DNA of 64,000 nucleotides from Okibacterium sp. HSC-33S16 (lineage in GTDB: Bacteria; Actinomycetota; Actinomycetes; Actinomycetales; Microbacteriaceae): assembly GCF_024171565.1 (NCBI RefSeq), contig NZ_JALJZZ010000005.1, positions 228,953 to 292,952 of the forward strand, given 5' to 3'. The translations under genes were made by a program, and so were the position numbers. Each line of letters starts with the position of its first letter. Within the stretch, counting starts at the first letter, position 1. The notes beneath the pieces are model-generated. The model made no database searches. It was not told the DNA's origin and was given only the letters and a program-made list of their open reading frames with translations. Below are positions 8,439 to 17,392 of this stretch, piece by piece.

Positions 8439-10178
8439 TCAGTCGGCGGAGTGCTCCCCCGCCGCCGGAACAGTGAACGGCAGAACCAGTCGCGATCGGT
8501 GCGACGCGTCCCGGTACACCTTGTGAGTGACGGGCCGCCCAACCGGGAGGTGGAAGGCGTCCGGCGGCAGCAGGGCGTTGTGCTCGTCTGCCAGCGGTTC
8601 GGCGTTCGACAGTTCCGCCACGAGCCGGTGCCCCGCCGTGAAGGTGTTCGCGAACGGGTAGAGCCGCAACACGTACTCCTCGACGACGCCGGGCTCGACG
8701 GGAACCGACCGCGTGTGCGGGTGGAATGGATTGCCCTCTGTGGTGCGATCGTCGAGTTCCCGATGCGACGCCTTGAGGTACCCGCTCGTGATCAACTGTC
8801 GCTTGCCGGTGGGCGCGTAATCCCAGAGCCGGAGGATGAAGTTGGTGTCGGGCTGGTCGATCTCAACGAAGAGGTGCGCTGCGCCGGTGCCGATCATCTC
8901 GGTGGCTTCCTCGAACGGAGGAGTCGACCAACTGAGAATCTCGACCTTGTCGGTCACCGTCAGCGGAGCCTGGTAGAAACCGTCGGGCGCGGCGTATTGC
9001 ACACCCATCGGCTCGTGCTCCGTCGACAGTTTCCCGCGTGGCCGCAGGAACAGCGAGGTGTACTCGATGTTCTTGGGCGGCCAGGCCTCACCGCTCACCC
9101 GCTCGCGCGATCCCTCAACGAAGACCTGCACGGCCGGCTCATCCATCACACCGTTGTCGATGCCCTTGATCCAGTAGTCATACCAGCGGAACATCTTGTC
9201 GTGCTCTTCGACAAACGGGCGCGACTGCATGGGCGGGTACGGCCCGATGTCGAGTTTCTTCGGCCCCTTCAGGGCGTCGAACAGCTCAATCGTGCCGTCC
9301 ATGGTCCAGCCCCGGCCCTGGTCGATCTGCAGGTAGACCGGGATATCGATGTTTACCGCGAGCGTGATCGGGTTGCGCTCCTCGTACCACTCGCCGTCGA
9401 GCTCGTTCATCACGATGTCGAACCAGGCCTCGTGGTTCTTCGGGTAGTTCAGCACGTGCACGAGGTTGGGCCAGGCCGCCACGTCGGGGTCGGCGAGGCG
9501 CTGGGCAACGAGTGCCCCAAGCTCCTCCGGCGAGTACTTCTCGATCATCCGCGACTTGACCCGGTCGGTGAACGCCCAACCCGAGTCTCCGCCGCGACCC
9601 TCGCGGGCGGCCCGCGGCATGAACCACATGACGCCGCCGTGGTAGGTGGTCTCGTAGAAGTCATAGTGGCCGCCCGAGACGAAGATCGCCTTCAGGTGCG
9701 GCGGGCGTTCGGCCGCCGCGAGCACCTGCATTGACCCAAAATAAGAGATGCCGACCATGCCGACGTTGCCATCGCACCAGGGCTGCGCGGCGACCCACTC
9801 GATGAAGTCGTAGGCGTCCTGACCGAGCGAGACACCACCGGCGTTGTAGTTGCCGATGTGCTCACCGCCCGAATGCCCCGAGCCGCGCAGGTCACCGATG
9901 ACGTGGACGTAGTCCTCCGCAACGATGCGTGCGATGTCTCCGGCCTCGATGCATCCGTCCCACATGGGACTGGGGCGGCGCTGCGGCGGCATGGTGAGGG
10001 CGAGCGCCTGAAGTTCCTTGCCGTACGGGCTCAGCGCGACGAGTGCGGGGCGTGGCTTATCGCCGACACCCGAATAGGCGTCTGCCGCGAGCTCGACTCC
10101 GTCGCGCATCGGAACCCGCAGGTCTTTCGAGATGACAATTGTCTGCTCGCTAGCGTCCCAGGTTGTGACATTCACCAT
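8439..10178 (-). CDS. CocE/NonD-family serine hydrolase
   Basis: A 579-residue alpha/beta hydrolase related to cocaine esterase, glutaryl-7-ACA acylase and X-Pro dipeptidyl peptidases, which cleave esters or amides. The nucleophile Ser145 is in GISYFG (residues 143-148), preceded by the family segment YVHVIGDLRGSGHSGGE. The C-terminal third (from about residue 340) is the jelly-roll PepX_C-like domain (FLRPRGKLSTEHE, HRLVAELSNAEP). No signal peptide, so it acts inside the cell. The start overlaps the MBL gene by 7 bp, showing it is the last gene of the operon. Substrate unknown. Confidence 0.85.
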   Translation of the reverse strand: MVNVTTWDASEQTIVISKDLRVPMRDGVELAADAYSGVGDKPRPALVALSPYGKELQALALTMPPQRRPSPMWDGCIEAGDIARIVAEDYVHVIGDLRGSGHSGGEHIGNYNAGGVSLGQDAYDFIEWVAAQPWCDGNVGMVGISYFGSMQVLAAAERPPHLKAIFVSGGHYDFYETTYHGGVMWFMPRAAREGRGGDSGWAFTDRVKSRMIEKYSPEELGALVAQRLADPDVAAWPNLVHVLNYPKNHEAWFDIVMNELDGEWYEERNPITLAVNIDIPVYLQIDQGRGWTMDGTIELFDALKGPKKLDIGPYPPMQSRPFVEEHDKMFRWYDYWIKGIDNGVMDEPAVQVFVEGSRERVSGEAWPPKNIEYTSLFLRPRGKLSTEHEPMGVQYAAPDGFYQAPLTVTDKVEILSWSTPPFEEATEMIGTGAAHLFVEIDQPDTNFILRLWDYAPTGKRQLITSGYLKASHRELDDRTTEGNPFHPHTRSVPVEPGVVEEYVLRLYPFANTFTAGHRLVAELSNAEPLADEHNALLPPDAFHLPVGRPVTHKVYRDASHRSRLVLPFTVPAAGEHSAD

Positions 10179-11125
10179 GAGGGCGACTCCTCTGTGATCG
10201 ACGCGAGGTGCGTGGTGTAGCCGTGCAGCGTGGTGAAGAACGGCGATGGTTCGAGCGTGGGATCACCGGTATAGCCCAGCTCATCGGCCACAGGAGCAAA
10301 TGGCGAATACGGTGAATCTGTCGAGCGGATGCCATCCTGCAGGTAGCGAGCGACAGCATCCGCCACACGCTTTTCAATTTCAAGACTCTCAGTGAGCGCT
10401 TCGGAGGCCTGGGCACGGTCGAGCTCGACGCCGTACGGTACGCCATCGGTACGCCGGTATGGGTGCCCGAGATAGAGGTGCTCGGGGCGGATTTCGTCGC
10501 GGAGGTACTCGAGGCTCCTGCGGTAGGCCGCCGGGTCCTCGTAGCCCGGGAACCCGTTAGCCGCACCGTGCACCTGCACGGCGTCACCGACGAAGACGTC
10601 GTTCTGCCCGTCGACGACGTAGGCGACCGACCCGGCCGTGTGCCCGGGGATCGCGTGCACCGACACCGAGACGCCGCCGCCGAGCGACAGCGATTCGCCG
10701 CCTCGAACCAGCAGGGTGGGCTCCATCTCGCCCGAGATGACGGCGGCAGCGGCCGCCGTCTGCTTCTCAACCCCGTCAGGATCGGGCAGGTATTGCTGTC
10801 GCACATCGACATACTGCTGAACGTGAGCCGCGCGCGAACGCAACAGCGGAGCATCCGCTTCAGAAATGACGACCTGCGCGCGTCGACCGGTCAGTTCCCA
10901 GAGCGCGTGTGCCCCACCGAGGTGGTCAATGTGACCGTGGGTGAGCAGTATCCAGCGCACATCTTCGATGCGGCGCCCGAGCTTCTCCAGTTCGGCGACC
11001 ATGCCCTCCCGGGGCGATGTCGCGATTCCGGCATCGACGATGGCGAGTTCGGGCGCGTCGATGAGGAAGCTGTAGAGACCGAATCGTCCCCAGGGTGAGA
11101 CGAGCGGATGTATCGCGACAGTCAT
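10172..11125 (-). CDS. Metallo-beta-lactamase-fold hydrolase
   Basis: 317 residues. The metal motif is THGHIDHLGG (H63, H65, D67, H68), with further ligands in GHTAGSVAYVVDGQNDVFVGDAVQ and the late YLGHPYR segment. The C-terminal extension (about residues 235-317) is longer than in small glyoxalase-II-like members. Such proteins hydrolyse thioesters, lactones or other esters. It is embedded between an HSL-type esterase and the CocE-type hydrolase with overlapping start and stop codons on both sides, so it belongs to the same catabolic pathway. A lactone or thioester substrate is only a guess. Confidence 0.85.
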   Translation of the reverse strand: MTVAIHPLVSPWGRFGLYSFLIDAPELAIVDAGIATSPREGMVAELEKLGRRIEDVRWILLTHGHIDHLGGAHALWELTGRRAQVVISEADAPLLRSRAAHVQQYVDVRQQYLPDPDGVEKQTAAAAAVISGEMEPTLLVRGGESLSLGGGVSVSVHAIPGHTAGSVAYVVDGQNDVFVGDAVQVHGAANGFPGYEDPAAYRRSLEYLRDEIRPEHLYLGHPYRRTDGVPYGVELDRAQASEALTESLEIEKRVADAVARYLQDGIRSTDSPYSPFAPVADELGYTGDPTLEPSPFFTTLHGYTTHLASITEESPSW

Positions 11126-12054
11126 CGTGACGTCTCGCGGGAGAGGAACTCGGCAGTTTCTGTGAAGACCCGGGCGAATTCGGGGATCCAGGAGAAGTTC
11201 ACGACGAACCCGTGGTTCGCACCGTCATATCGGGTCACTGTGGTGGCAACACCGGCGTCAGCCAGGCGCTGGCCGTACATCTCCCCCTCGTCGCGCAGCG
11301 GGTCATGCTCGGCCGTGATGATGAGCGCGGGCGGCAGGCCGGTGAGATCTTCTCGCCTGATCGGTGAGACGAGCGGGTCAGCGGGGTCGGCTCCGCTTGT
11401 GAGGTAGAACGCGTTGAATGGCAGGAGCCCGGCCGTTTCAAGTCCGTAGCCCTCGGCGTTCTCCCGGAGGGACGCGTACCGGTTAACGTCGAAGTCCAGG
11501 TCAACCGACGGGTAGTAGAGAACCTGGTGCGAAATGCGGTCGAAACCGTCGTCGTGTGCCTTCGCGGTGACCGCGGCGACGAAGTTCCCGCCCGAGCTGT
11601 CACCGGCGAGCGCGAGGGTGCGCCCGTCCCAGCCGAGGCTCTCGCCGTTCTCGGCGGCCCAGCGGACGACGCCGTAAACGTCGTCGAGCCCGGCCGGGAA
11701 AGCCGCCTCTGGGGCGAGCCGGTAGCCAACCGAGATCACTCGGAGGCCGGTGGCTTTCGCCAGTTCGCGCGCAACGTGGTCGACCGTGTCGAGACTGCCG
11801 AGGAAGAAAGCGCCGCCGTGCACGTAAACGAGGAAGCCATACGACCCGGACTCGACCGGTGTGTAGATGCGCACAGGCACGTCGCCTGCCGAGGTCGACG
11901 CGATGCGATCCTCGACGGCGAAGAGTGGAAGGCGGTCACCGACCGGCGGAACCTGGGCGGCCTCGCCCGCGCGCATGGCCACGGGGTCGAGCGGCGAGCC
12001 GTCGGGCGCCGGAATCTGGGCGAGGATCTTGGCGATCTCAGGGTGGATGGTCAT
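11122..12054 (-). CDS. HSL-family alpha/beta-hydrolase (esterase)
   Basis: 310 residues of the hormone-sensitive-lipase family: the oxyanion motif HGGAF (residues 79-83), nucleophile Ser153 in GDSSGG (151-156), the acid in EHDPLRDEG and the catalytic His in GANHGF near the C-terminus. Family members prefer short-chain esters. It overlaps both neighbours by 4 bp (ATGA), downstream of the flavin monooxygenase and upstream of the MBL-fold hydrolase. It probably cleaves an ester made or exposed by the monooxygenase step, but no direct evidence identifies the compound. Confidence 0.88.
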   Translation of the reverse strand: MTIHPEIAKILAQIPAPDGSPLDPVAMRAGEAAQVPPVGDRLPLFAVEDRIASTSAGDVPVRIYTPVESGSYGFLVYVHGGAFFLGSLDTVDHVARELAKATGLRVISVGYRLAPEAAFPAGLDDVYGVVRWAAENGESLGWDGRTLALAGDSSGGNFVAAVTAKAHDDGFDRISHQVLYYPSVDLDFDVNRYASLRENAEGYGLETAGLLPFNAFYLTSGADPADPLVSPIRREDLTGLPPALIITAEHDPLRDEGEMYGQRLADAGVATTVTRYDGANHGFVVNFSWIPEFARVFTETAEFLSRETSR

Positions 12055-13178
12055 ACCGCTGCTCCGGCAATCGAACCCGGCTTCTGGCCGGGGAAGACGT
12101 CGTTCACTTCATCCTCGGTCCAGCCCTGGCGGGAGATGCGCTGCAGTTCGTCGGTGACGGGCTTGCGGGTGGCCTGGTAGAGCGCGAGGGCTTCGGGCAC
12201 CGAGTCGGCCTCGACGAGGGCGTCGGCGAGTCCGCCGGCGTCCATGATGGCCGAGTTCGCGCCCTGTCCCTGGTGGTGGAGCATCGAGTGCGCGGAGTCA
12301 CCCAGCAGGGCAACCGCGTTCGTGTGCCAGGTGTCGACCGGGTCAATGTCGTAGACGGCGCGGATGCTCACCGTGTCCATGTTGAGGTTTCGTGCCATGT
12401 TGACGATGCGCTCATCGAATCCTTCGACCGTTGCCACGAGGTCGTCCGAGGTGACGGTGGGCGCCCAGGTGCCGTCGGGGTTGAGCGCGGTGATGTCGAA
12501 CGACAACTGGTTGCGGTGCCGGAGCGGGAGCAGGTAGACCTTGGTGCCGCGACCGATGTACATGCGCAGCTCGTCGTCGGGAACCATGCCGTAGGCGTCA
12601 TCGAGGGAGATAACGGCGCGGTAGGCGTGCTCGCCGGAGAAGACGGGCCCCGCCTGGCTGAACAGCTGCTGCCGCACGGCCGACTTGATGCCGTCGGCCC
12701 CGATGACGAGGTCGGCCTCGACGCGCTCACCGTTGGTGAACGTCAGTACGGCGCTGTCGCCGCGGTCCTCGACAGTGTCGAGCTTGTGGCCGAGACGCAC
12801 CATGCCATCGGGGAGAACGCTGAGGAGTGCTTCGATGAAGTCGCCACGGTGGATGAGGTGCGTCTTGGTGTTCTCGGTGTCACCGGGGATGGCTGGCCAC
12901 GCCTCGGTCATGATCGGGTGGCCCGTCGCCGTGAGGATCTCAAACTGGTTGCTCGGCGTGCTGACGTTGGCGATTGCGTCAAACATGCCCCAGCGACGGA
13001 ACTGGTCCATCGTTGACGGGCGAAGGCCGATGCCGGCTCCGACCTCACGAATCTGGCTGGCCTGCTCGTAGACCGTGACCTGTGCACCGAGCAGGCTCAG
13101 GGCCTTGGCCGCTGCAGCTCCCCCGTATCCGGCGCCGACAATGGCAACGGTGAGGTTCTGGATGTCTGAAGACTTCAT
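12051..13178 (-). CDS. FAD-dependent aromatic-type monooxygenase
   Basis: A class A flavoprotein monooxygenase of 375 residues. GAGYGGAAAAKALSLLGA (about residues 15-32) binds ADP of FAD; GADGIKSAVRQQL is the DG motif; GDSAHSMLHHQGQGANSAIMDAGGLADAL is the ribityl motif. The start at 13178 follows AAAGAGAA; an upstream extension would overlap the preceding gene. It is clearly a different subfamily from genH in this window (different sequence after each motif). It should hydroxylate an aromatic or cyclic substrate in the unnamed pathway. Confidence 0.88.
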   Translation of the reverse strand: MKSSDIQNLTVAIVGAGYGGAAAAKALSLLGAQVTVYEQASQIREVGAGIGLRPSTMDQFRRWGMFDAIANVSTPSNQFEILTATGHPIMTEAWPAIPGDTENTKTHLIHRGDFIEALLSVLPDGMVRLGHKLDTVEDRGDSAVLTFTNGERVEADLVIGADGIKSAVRQQLFSQAGPVFSGEHAYRAVISLDDAYGMVPDDELRMYIGRGTKVYLLPLRHRNQLSFDITALNPDGTWAPTVTSDDLVATVEGFDERIVNMARNLNMDTVSIRAVYDIDPVDTWHTNAVALLGDSAHSMLHHQGQGANSAIMDAGGLADALVEADSVPEALALYQATRKPVTDELQRISRQGWTEDEVNDVFPGQKPGSIAGAAV

Positions 13179-13227
13179 TGTGTTCTCTTTCTTGCCCAGG
13201 CGAGCCTGGAGTGGCGGGATATGCGGG

Positions 13228-14190
13228 TTAGACCGCGAGGGAGAGGAATTGTGCGGGGTTCTCGACGAAGATCGTGCGAATGGTGGCCTCATCTAGGCCG
13301 GACTTCTGCAGGTCGGGGATGAGGTCCTCGAAGATGTAGTTGACGGTGTGGCCCTTCACTCCGGGCCAGCCGAGCGGGCTGCAGTTGGCGTCGGCTCCGG
13401 CGAGAGCCTTATCGAGGTGTCCTGCGGCGAGGAACCGGAGGAAGTGGTCGAGGCGTTCCTGGCGGGGACGCGCCCAGAATGGCGGGTCCTCGAGCTCGGT
13501 CTCGTAGCCAAAGGTGTCGAATCCGACCCGGCCGCCCTGTTCGGCGATCCAGGTGTCACGGGTCTTCTCGGCGTTGACGCCGTCATCGACGTGACCGAAG
13601 AGCACCCGGTCAAGCGGAAGTCCCTCCTCCTCAAAGATGCTGATCGCGTTCTCGGCGTCGATCGCCAGGTGGGTCAGCACCGGTGCGCCGGTGTTCACCG
13701 ACGTTCGAGCAGCTGCCCGGTAGATGCGCTTGTCGAGATCGGTCATGCGACCACCCCGGCTCACGCCCACCTTGATCACGCCGGCTTTGCTGCCGGTGGT
13801 GCCGATGCCCACCGTGATCTCGTGGGTGAAGACCTCGGCCAGGTAGTCGACCGACGCCCGGGCGAAGTGCGGCAGCGCGGTGTCTCCGCCGACGAATCCG
13901 GTGCAGGCGACGATGTTCACGCCGGTCTTGGCGGAGAGTGACTTGTAGTAGTCGACATCGCGACCGTTGCAGATGCCGGTTGCATCGACAAACGTTCCGC
14001 CGCCGTACTCGTGGAATTTCCGCAGTTTAGGCACGGTCTCCTCGTACCGCTGCTCGGGGGTCTTCCACCATTTGGTGTCGAGCTCACTGCCCGGCATGCC
14101 GTATCCGATGTGCTCGTGAATAGCCACGAGGCCGAGTTCTTCGGCGGGGATCGTTCCCAGTACCGTGTTTACCTTTGACAACTGTGTCAC
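13228..14190 (-). CDS. Phosphotriesterase-family hydrolase (intact metal site)
   Basis: A 320-residue TIM-barrel amidohydrolase of the phosphotriesterase-like (PTE/PLL) group, many of which are lactonases. All binuclear-site ligands are in place: H25 and H27 (HEH), the carboxylated-lysine position K140 (GVIKVG), H174 (LTHLA), H200 (FGHVDD) and D267 (GADAN). The start is a GTG at 14190 with a weak ribosome site. It follows the degenerate paralogue by 34 bp. In this esterase-rich operon lactone or ester hydrolysis is more plausible than phosphotriester hydrolysis, since the latter is a minor activity in most members. Confidence 0.87.
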   Translation of the reverse strand: MTQLSKVNTVLGTIPAEELGLVAIHEHIGYGMPGSELDTKWWKTPEQRYEETVPKLRKFHEYGGGTFVDATGICNGRDVDYYKSLSAKTGVNIVACTGFVGGDTALPHFARASVDYLAEVFTHEITVGIGTTGSKAGVIKVGVSRGGRMTDLDKRIYRAAARTSVNTGAPVLTHLAIDAENAISIFEEEGLPLDRVLFGHVDDGVNAEKTRDTWIAEQGGRVGFDTFGYETELEDPPFWARPRQERLDHFLRFLAAGHLDKALAGADANCSPLGWPGVKGHTVNYIFEDLIPDLQKSGLDEATIRTIFVENPAQFLSLAV

Positions 14191-14224
14191 CTAACGAAAG
14201 AGGGCGAAAAGAAAGGGGATGCGC

Positions 14225-15214
14225 TCAGCGCACCGTGAGGAGGTTGCGCGGGTTGTCAACGAGGATGCGCTGCACGTCATCCTCGCCGAGCCCGAGTGAC
14301 CGGAGCTTCGGCACGAACGTCGTCAGCAGGTAGCTGAACGGCAGGTCGTCGTCGGGCTGCCCCTTGGCGACGCCGATCGCGTTGCTCGAGAGAAGGATGC
14401 GGTCTGCGAACCCGGCCTTCACGAGGTCGAGCACGAGCTCGGCCCGCTCGTCGTCGGTCACCACACTGTCATCGGTGTTTCGCCCGACATGATCGATGCC
14501 GACGTAGGCACCCCGGCGCGCCACTTCGGTTGCCGCTCCGGCCGCAACAGCCTCTGTCCGGTCGAGCCCGCCGACGAGCACCCGTTCCGCGGGGAGGTTC
14601 TCGTCGAGCACGATGTCGAGGTCATGCAGCGCATCAGCGCCGTACCGGATCGACACGGCAACACCGGTGGCGAGGGCCGTCCGCGCCGCACCGCGGAAGA
14701 GGCTCTCCTCCGTCGGCGTCATGCCGTCGCGCGCGGCGGTCGTTGTGACCAGTCCGGCTGCTGCCCGGCGCTCCACCCGGGGCACAACCATGCCCTCGGT
14801 GATCTCCTTCGTGAAGAGATCGGCGAACTTTTCGGCGGGCCAGGGCGTCGGCGGGTTGGTCTGCGGCGTGAGGAAATAGCCACCGAGCATCTCTTCAGGG
14901 CCCATGCCGGTCGACGCGATGATGGTGACGCCGGTCGATCGCGACAGCGTCTCGTACAGGGCCAGGTCGCGGCCGTGAGACATGCCGGTGCTGTCGACGA
15001 TCGTCTGACCGCCGGACGCACGAAACTCGCGTAACTTCTCGGCGAGAACCTCAAAGATCTCAGCCCGGTCCATCGAAATGTCCGGCGCGTACTGCGCACC
15101 GGGAACAACCGAGAGCAGCGCCTCATGCACCGACACCACACCGAGGTCCTCCGCAGCGATCGGGCCGAGCAACGTGAAAACCGTGGTGCCGGAAGCGGGT
15201 GTTGTAGCCGTCAT
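14225..15214 (-). CDS. Phosphotriesterase-family paralogue lacking metal ligands
   Basis: 329 residues, collinear with the intact neighbour over the whole barrel (LGPIAAEDLGVVSVHEA, SGGQTIVDSTGMSHGRDL, NPRNLLTV). Aligned by eye, five of six metal ligands are replaced: the second His of HxH by A32, carboxy-Lys by T157, the two later His by R190 and G216, and Asp by N278; only H30 remains. It is therefore unlikely to be a binuclear metallohydrolase, although the frame is intact and the fold conserved. The ATG at 15214 is preferred over 15244 because of AGAGTGGG upstream. A structural or regulatory partner of the next gene's product is a possible role. Confidence 0.85.
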   Translation of the reverse strand: MTATTPASGTTVFTLLGPIAAEDLGVVSVHEALLSVVPGAQYAPDISMDRAEIFEVLAEKLREFRASGGQTIVDSTGMSHGRDLALYETLSRSTGVTIIASTGMGPEEMLGGYFLTPQTNPPTPWPAEKFADLFTKEITEGMVVPRVERRAAAGLVTTTAARDGMTPTEESLFRGAARTALATGVAVSIRYGADALHDLDIVLDENLPAERVLVGGLDRTEAVAAGAATEVARRGAYVGIDHVGRNTDDSVVTDDERAELVLDLVKAGFADRILLSSNAIGVAKGQPDDDLPFSYLLTTFVPKLRSLGLGEDDVQRILVDNPRNLLTVR

Positions 15215-15432
15215 TGGCCCACTCTTTCGTTCGGCGGCCGCCACCTTCGGCGATCCGCGGTTGCAAGCAGCCCCCGGGAGCAGAGGGGGTTCCTCGGCGA
15301 ACTCGGCACGGACAGCTTGATTGCGTGTCCATTAGGTTTACACGTTGTCTTGCGAAATTGTCAAGACGATCTGAGAACGGATGCCGCCTCGCTGCGAGCG
15401 CGGCGGCATCCGTTCGTGAAGAAAATGGCCGG

Positions 15433-16209
15433 TCAGAGGTGCGCGATGGTCCCGCTGATATCGGCCGCTGCGGCCAGAAGCGCCGGCAGGTACTCCTCGG
15501 ACATGCGCTCGAGGCTCGCGGTCGATGTGGAGGTCGACACGTTGATCGCCGCGACGACGTCGCCCGTTGTGTTGTGAAGCGGGGCGGCGAGAGAGCGCAG
15601 GCCGGGCTCCAGCTCCTGGTCGACGAGCGCCCAGCCCTGCTCGCGCACCTCAGTGAGGGTCGCGCGCAGATCCGCAGAGTTGACGACGGTGCGCTCGGTG
15701 AGCGGTTCCCGGTCGATCGACGCCAGGTACTCATCGAGCGCGGCGTCGGTGAGACCGGCCAGCAGCACCCGGCCCATCGAGGTGGCGTGCGCCGGAAACC
15801 GGGTGCCGACAGAGATCGATACGGTCATGATGCGGCGGGCGGCGGCCCGGGCGATGTAGACGATGTCGCCACCGTCGAGCACCGATGCCGAGGCTGATTC
15901 GTTCAGCTGCCGCGACAGCGACTCCAGGCGGGGCCTGGCGATGTCGGGCAGTCCGAGGCCGGACAGATACGAGAAGCCGAGTTCGAGGACCCGTGGGGTG
16001 AGTTCGAACAGGCGACCGTCGGCGCGCACGTAACCGAGCTCGGCCAGGGTGAGCAAAAATCGGCGAGCGGTCGCGCGGCTGAGGCCGGTGACGTCGGCGA
16101 TCTCGCTGAGCGTCATGCTCGGGCGGTCGTGACCGAAGGCGCGGATAACTCCGAGCCCTCGGGCCAGCGACTGGACGTACTGGCCGCTGGGCTCGGGGTC
16201 GTCGATCAT
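15433..16209 (-). CDS. IclR-family regulator, PcaR/PobR-like
   Basis: 258 residues: the QYVQSLARGLGVIRAFG lead-in and winged helix MTLSEIADVTGLSRATARRFLLTLAELGYV (about residues 30-60) are typical of the PcaR/PcaU/PobR branch that controls beta-ketoadipate genes. The effector domain follows (SMGRVLLAGL, REQGWALVDQELEPGLRSLAAPL). It starts 10 bp after the thiolase gene on the same strand, so it is coexpressed with PcaI/J/F-like enzymes. The three nested palindromes before the pcaI-like gene (18796-18828) are its probable target. Confidence 0.87.
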   Translation of the reverse strand: MIDDPEPSGQYVQSLARGLGVIRAFGHDRPSMTLSEIADVTGLSRATARRFLLTLAELGYVRADGRLFELTPRVLELGFSYLSGLGLPDIARPRLESLSRQLNESASASVLDGGDIVYIARAAARRIMTVSISVGTRFPAHATSMGRVLLAGLTDAALDEYLASIDREPLTERTVVNSADLRATLTEVREQGWALVDQELEPGLRSLAAPLHNTTGDVVAAINVSTSTSTASLERMSEEYLPALLAAAADISGTIAHL

Positions 16210-16219
16210 GACCCCAACG

Positions 16220-17392
16220 CTATCGTTCGAGCACGACGGCGAGGCCCTGGCCGACGCCGATGCAGATCGCCGCAACGCCGACGCCACCGCCGCGCCGCTT
16301 GAGCTCGTGGGCGAGGTGGCCGATGATGCGGCCGCCGGATGCTCCAAGGGGGTGGCCGATGGCGATCGCTCCGCCGTGAATGTTGACCTTGTCCGGATCG
16401 AGTTCGGGCCAGAGGTTCAGGCAGGCGAGGCTCTGCGAGGCAAAGGCTTCGTTGAGCTCGACCACGTCGACGTCTGCCCAGGTCTTGCCGGCGCGGGCGA
16501 GCGCCCGGTTGGCGGCCTCGACCGGCGCGATGCCGAACGTGTCAGGGTCATTGCCGCTCACACCGCGCCCGATGATGCGGGCGAGTGGCTCAGCGTCGAG
16601 CGGCGCGTTCTCGCCACCGATGAAAAGCATGGACGAGCCGTCGCTGAGCGGTGAGGAGTTGCCGGCGGTGACGGTTCCGTTCTCGCGGAACGCGGGCTTC
16701 AACGGGGCGAGCGACTCGAGTGAGGTGTCGTCGCGGATACCCTCATCGCGAGCGAGGGCCGCGCCGGGAACCTGAACGATTTCGCCGTCGTACATCCCGT
16801 CGGCCCACGCGGCAGCGGCGGCGCGGTGGCTGTTCATGGCGAATGCGTCCTGGTCGTCACGGCTGATCGAGAAGCGCTCGGCCAGCATTTCCGCGGTCTC
16901 ACCGAGCGACACCGTCCAGCGGTCGGGCATCTGCGGGTTCACCATGCGCCAGCCGAGAGTCGACGAGTGCATCGTCTCGTGCCCGGCCGGGTATGGCTTC
17001 GACGGTTTGAGCATCACCCATGGGGCGCGACTCATCGACTCAACGCCACCGGCCACAACGAGGTCGGCGTCTCCGGTCTCCACGGCGCGGCTGGCCTGGA
17101 TCACGCTCTCCACGCTGGAGCCACAGAGACGGTTGACCGTGGCCCCGGGAACGGATGTCGGCAGCCCGGCCAGGAGGACGGCCATCCTGGCCACATTGCG
17201 ATTGTCTTCTCCCGCCTGGTTGGCGTCACCGAGCAGAACCTCGTCGATGCGCGACGGGTCGAGGTCGGGGTGCCGCTGCACCAGTGCAGACAGGGTCGAA
17301 CCGGCCAAGTCGTCCGGACGGATGCTTGCCAGCCCTTTTCCGTATCGTCCGAACGGAGTCCGTACGGCGTCGTAGATGAAACTGCCGGTCAT
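16220..17392 (-). CDS. pcaF: Acetyl-CoA acyltransferase, beta-ketoadipyl-CoA thiolase type
   Basis: 390 residues; cleaves 3-oxoadipyl-CoA to succinyl-CoA and acetyl-CoA. Catalytic residues are C90 (NRLCGSS), H347 (GGAIAIGHPLGASG) and C377 (CIGVGQG). The segments DANQAGEDNRNVARMAVLLAG and NPWPELDP-like NLWPELDPDKVN are characteristic of PcaF/PaaJ rather than general fatty-acid thiolases. It overlaps the CoA-transferase subunit B gene by 4 bp. PaaJ of phenylacetate catabolism has the same reaction; the adjoining CoA transferase favours PcaF. Confidence 0.87.
   Translation of the reverse strand: MTGSFIYDAVRTPFGRYGKGLASIRPDDLAGSTLSALVQRHPDLDPSRIDEVLLGDANQAGEDNRNVARMAVLLAGLPTSVPGATVNRLCGSSVESVIQASRAVETGDADLVVAGGVESMSRAPWVMLKPSKPYPAGHETMHSSTLGWRMVNPQMPDRWTVSLGETAEMLAERFSISRDDQDAFAMNSHRAAAAAWADGMYDGEIVQVPGAALARDEGIRDDTSLESLAPLKPAFRENGTVTAGNSSPLSDGSSMLFIGGENAPLDAEPLARIIGRGVSGNDPDTFGIAPVEAANRALARAGKTWADVDVVELNEAFASQSLACLNLWPELDPDKVNIHGGAIAIGHPLGASGGRIIGHLAHELKRRGGGVGVAAICIGVGQGLAVVLER

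Noticed and set aside
13228..14190. Organophosphate (parathion) hydrolase
   Set aside because: Family membership alone does not show this; most PTE-like proteins are lactonases and the context is ester catabolism.
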